Assembly: GCA_026002875.1 (NCBI GenBank)
Contig: BPGE01000001.1
Location: 3,782,001-3,846,000, forward strand
Length of the DNA stretch: 64,000 nucleotides
Source of the DNA: Bryobacteraceae bacterium
Lineage (GTDB): Bacteria > Acidobacteriota > Terriglobia > Bryobacterales > Bryobacteraceae
Reading direction: 5' to 3'
Shown here: positions 63,533 through 64,000 of the stretch, piece by piece
Numbering within the stretch: position 1 is the first letter of the stretch
Layout: every line of letters starts with the position of its first letter
Notes under the pieces: model-generated
The model's input: only the letters and a program-made list of their open reading frames with translations
What the model was told of the DNA's origin: nothing
The model's database searches: none
Position numbers and translations under genes: made by a program

Positions 63533-64000
63533 TTATTGCGCGGGAGGCATCTGCGGCTCCACCGCCGGACGGGCTTCGGGCGCCTCGACGCGGTAGGGCA
63601 GGCTGACCAGGGCGGTCTGTTCATGTTCCACGTCGCCGCCGCTGGAGACGCGCAGCTTGTAATCACCCGGCGGCACGTCAAACAGCATCACTCCGGTCTC
63701 CGTCTGCGTGCTGCGGACGCGGCGCAGCAACCCGAGCCACTGGGGAACGCCCTCGGCCTTGTCGAGCTCGAGCGTCTCCCGGCCATCTTTGTCGATCACG
63801 GCGAGCAGGGGCGCGGTGAGGTCCTCGGGACCGTTGTTCGTGATGCTGACAGTGACCAGCAGAAAACGGTGTTCGGGCTTGCGCGGGCCCATGTTCGTCT
63901 GCAACTCGTCCCGCCATTCCGTCTGGTAGACCGTGTAGCTGAGATCTCCGACGATGACGGGAGTTCCCATGGGGTGCACCGTGCCTGATTTGCGCGGCCC
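63533..64000 (-). CDS. Ig-like/DUF4352-type secreted protein (5' end outside window)
   Basis: The frame is open at the right edge, so the N-terminus is missing; the visible part is 155 residues. It reads MGTPVIVGDLSYTVYQTEWRDEL...EHRFLLVTVSITNNGPEDLTAPLLAVIDKDG, the pattern of DUF4352/telokin-like Ig domains used in extracellular lipoproteins. It closes with FDVPPGDYKLRVSSGGDVEHEQTALVSLP and a Pro/Ala tail. It precedes the two-Ig-domain gene by 17 bp, which suggests one operon. Confidence 0.8.
   Translation of the reverse strand, partial: GPRKSGTVHPMGTPVIVGDLSYTVYQTEWRDELQTNMGPRKPEHRFLLVTVSITNNGPEDLTAPLLAVIDKDGRETLELDKAEGVPQWLGLLRRVRSTQTETGVMLFDVPPGDYKLRVSSGGDVEHEQTALVSLPYRVEAPEARPAVEPQMPPAQ

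Overview
This is a GC-rich (roughly two-thirds G+C), gene-dense bacterial chromosome segment. It most resembles an Acidobacteriota of the Solibacter/Bryobacter group (Bryobacterales). The evidence is Oar-like TonB-type outer-membrane receptors with carboxypeptidase-regulatory N-termini, a VWFA-related protein of the acidobacterial type, many small secreted carboxypeptidase-regulatory proteins, and Sec/Tat-exported redox and carbohydrate enzymes. No insertion sequence, prophage or CRISPR array was found. There is one tRNA, tRNA-Leu(UAA), at 34921-35009. Genes are packed into operons joined mostly by 4-bp ATGA/GTGA overlaps. Some divergent pairs share overlapping, oppositely oriented -10 elements.

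Layout. 1-2.2 kb: end of a TadG-like VWA gene, a CpaA-type prepilin peptidase and a PilZ protein (Tad/Flp pilus side). 2.4-6.7 kb: an atypical LuxR-type regulator, a TonB-like protein, an alpha/alpha-toroid protein and a DUF362 protein. 6.7-14.4 kb: pirin, MarR, a serine hydrolase, a lyase-like toroid protein, a SAM methyltransferase, a UroD-like protein, GlcD and TlpA. 14.4-18.5 kb: two tandem PTPS paralogs with FolE, then an acidic zinc-ribbon protein followed by two carboxypeptidase-regulatory proteins, a redoxin and a thioredoxin. 18.5-23.0 kb (minus): rpiB-deoC-GAF/PP2C phosphatase-lysA. 23.1-30.0 kb (plus): SPFH, AdoMet decarboxylase, two zinc-ribbon/DUF4178-type proteins, two small membrane proteins, a membrane-fused spermidine synthase and an FAD oxidoreductase. 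30-37.1 kb: housekeeping genes (rlmH, accD, D-aminoacylase, ABC-F, tRNA-Leu, argJ, fmt). 37.1-43.3 kb: nrfHA diverging from a porin/tetraheme cytochrome/napA operon around a Crp/Fnr-like palindrome, together a nitrate-to-ammonium module. 43.3-56 kb: a PQQ dehydrogenase with a built-in cytochrome, a 1468-residue lyase/TonB-receptor fusion, purA, an SdpI-like protein, a GH30 glycosidase and a 0.7-kb repeat cluster. 56-64 kb: an Oar-like receptor with a collagen-like insert, a VWFA-related protein, a BsuPI-like secreted protein and two secreted Ig-like proteins.

Most noteworthy: (i) the polyamine/SPFH/DUF350 membrane operon; (ii) the single-chain polysaccharide lyase plus outer-membrane receptor; (iii) an RpiB/DeoC pair with N-terminal extensions like those of bacterial-microcompartment enzymes but no shell genes nearby; (iv) a PTPS paralog whose catalytic Cys is replaced by Glu at the exact aligned position, the hallmark of PTPS-III; (v) an intergenic repeat cluster whose hairpin arms differ by compensatory changes. 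All functions are inferred from sequence reading; no database search was run.
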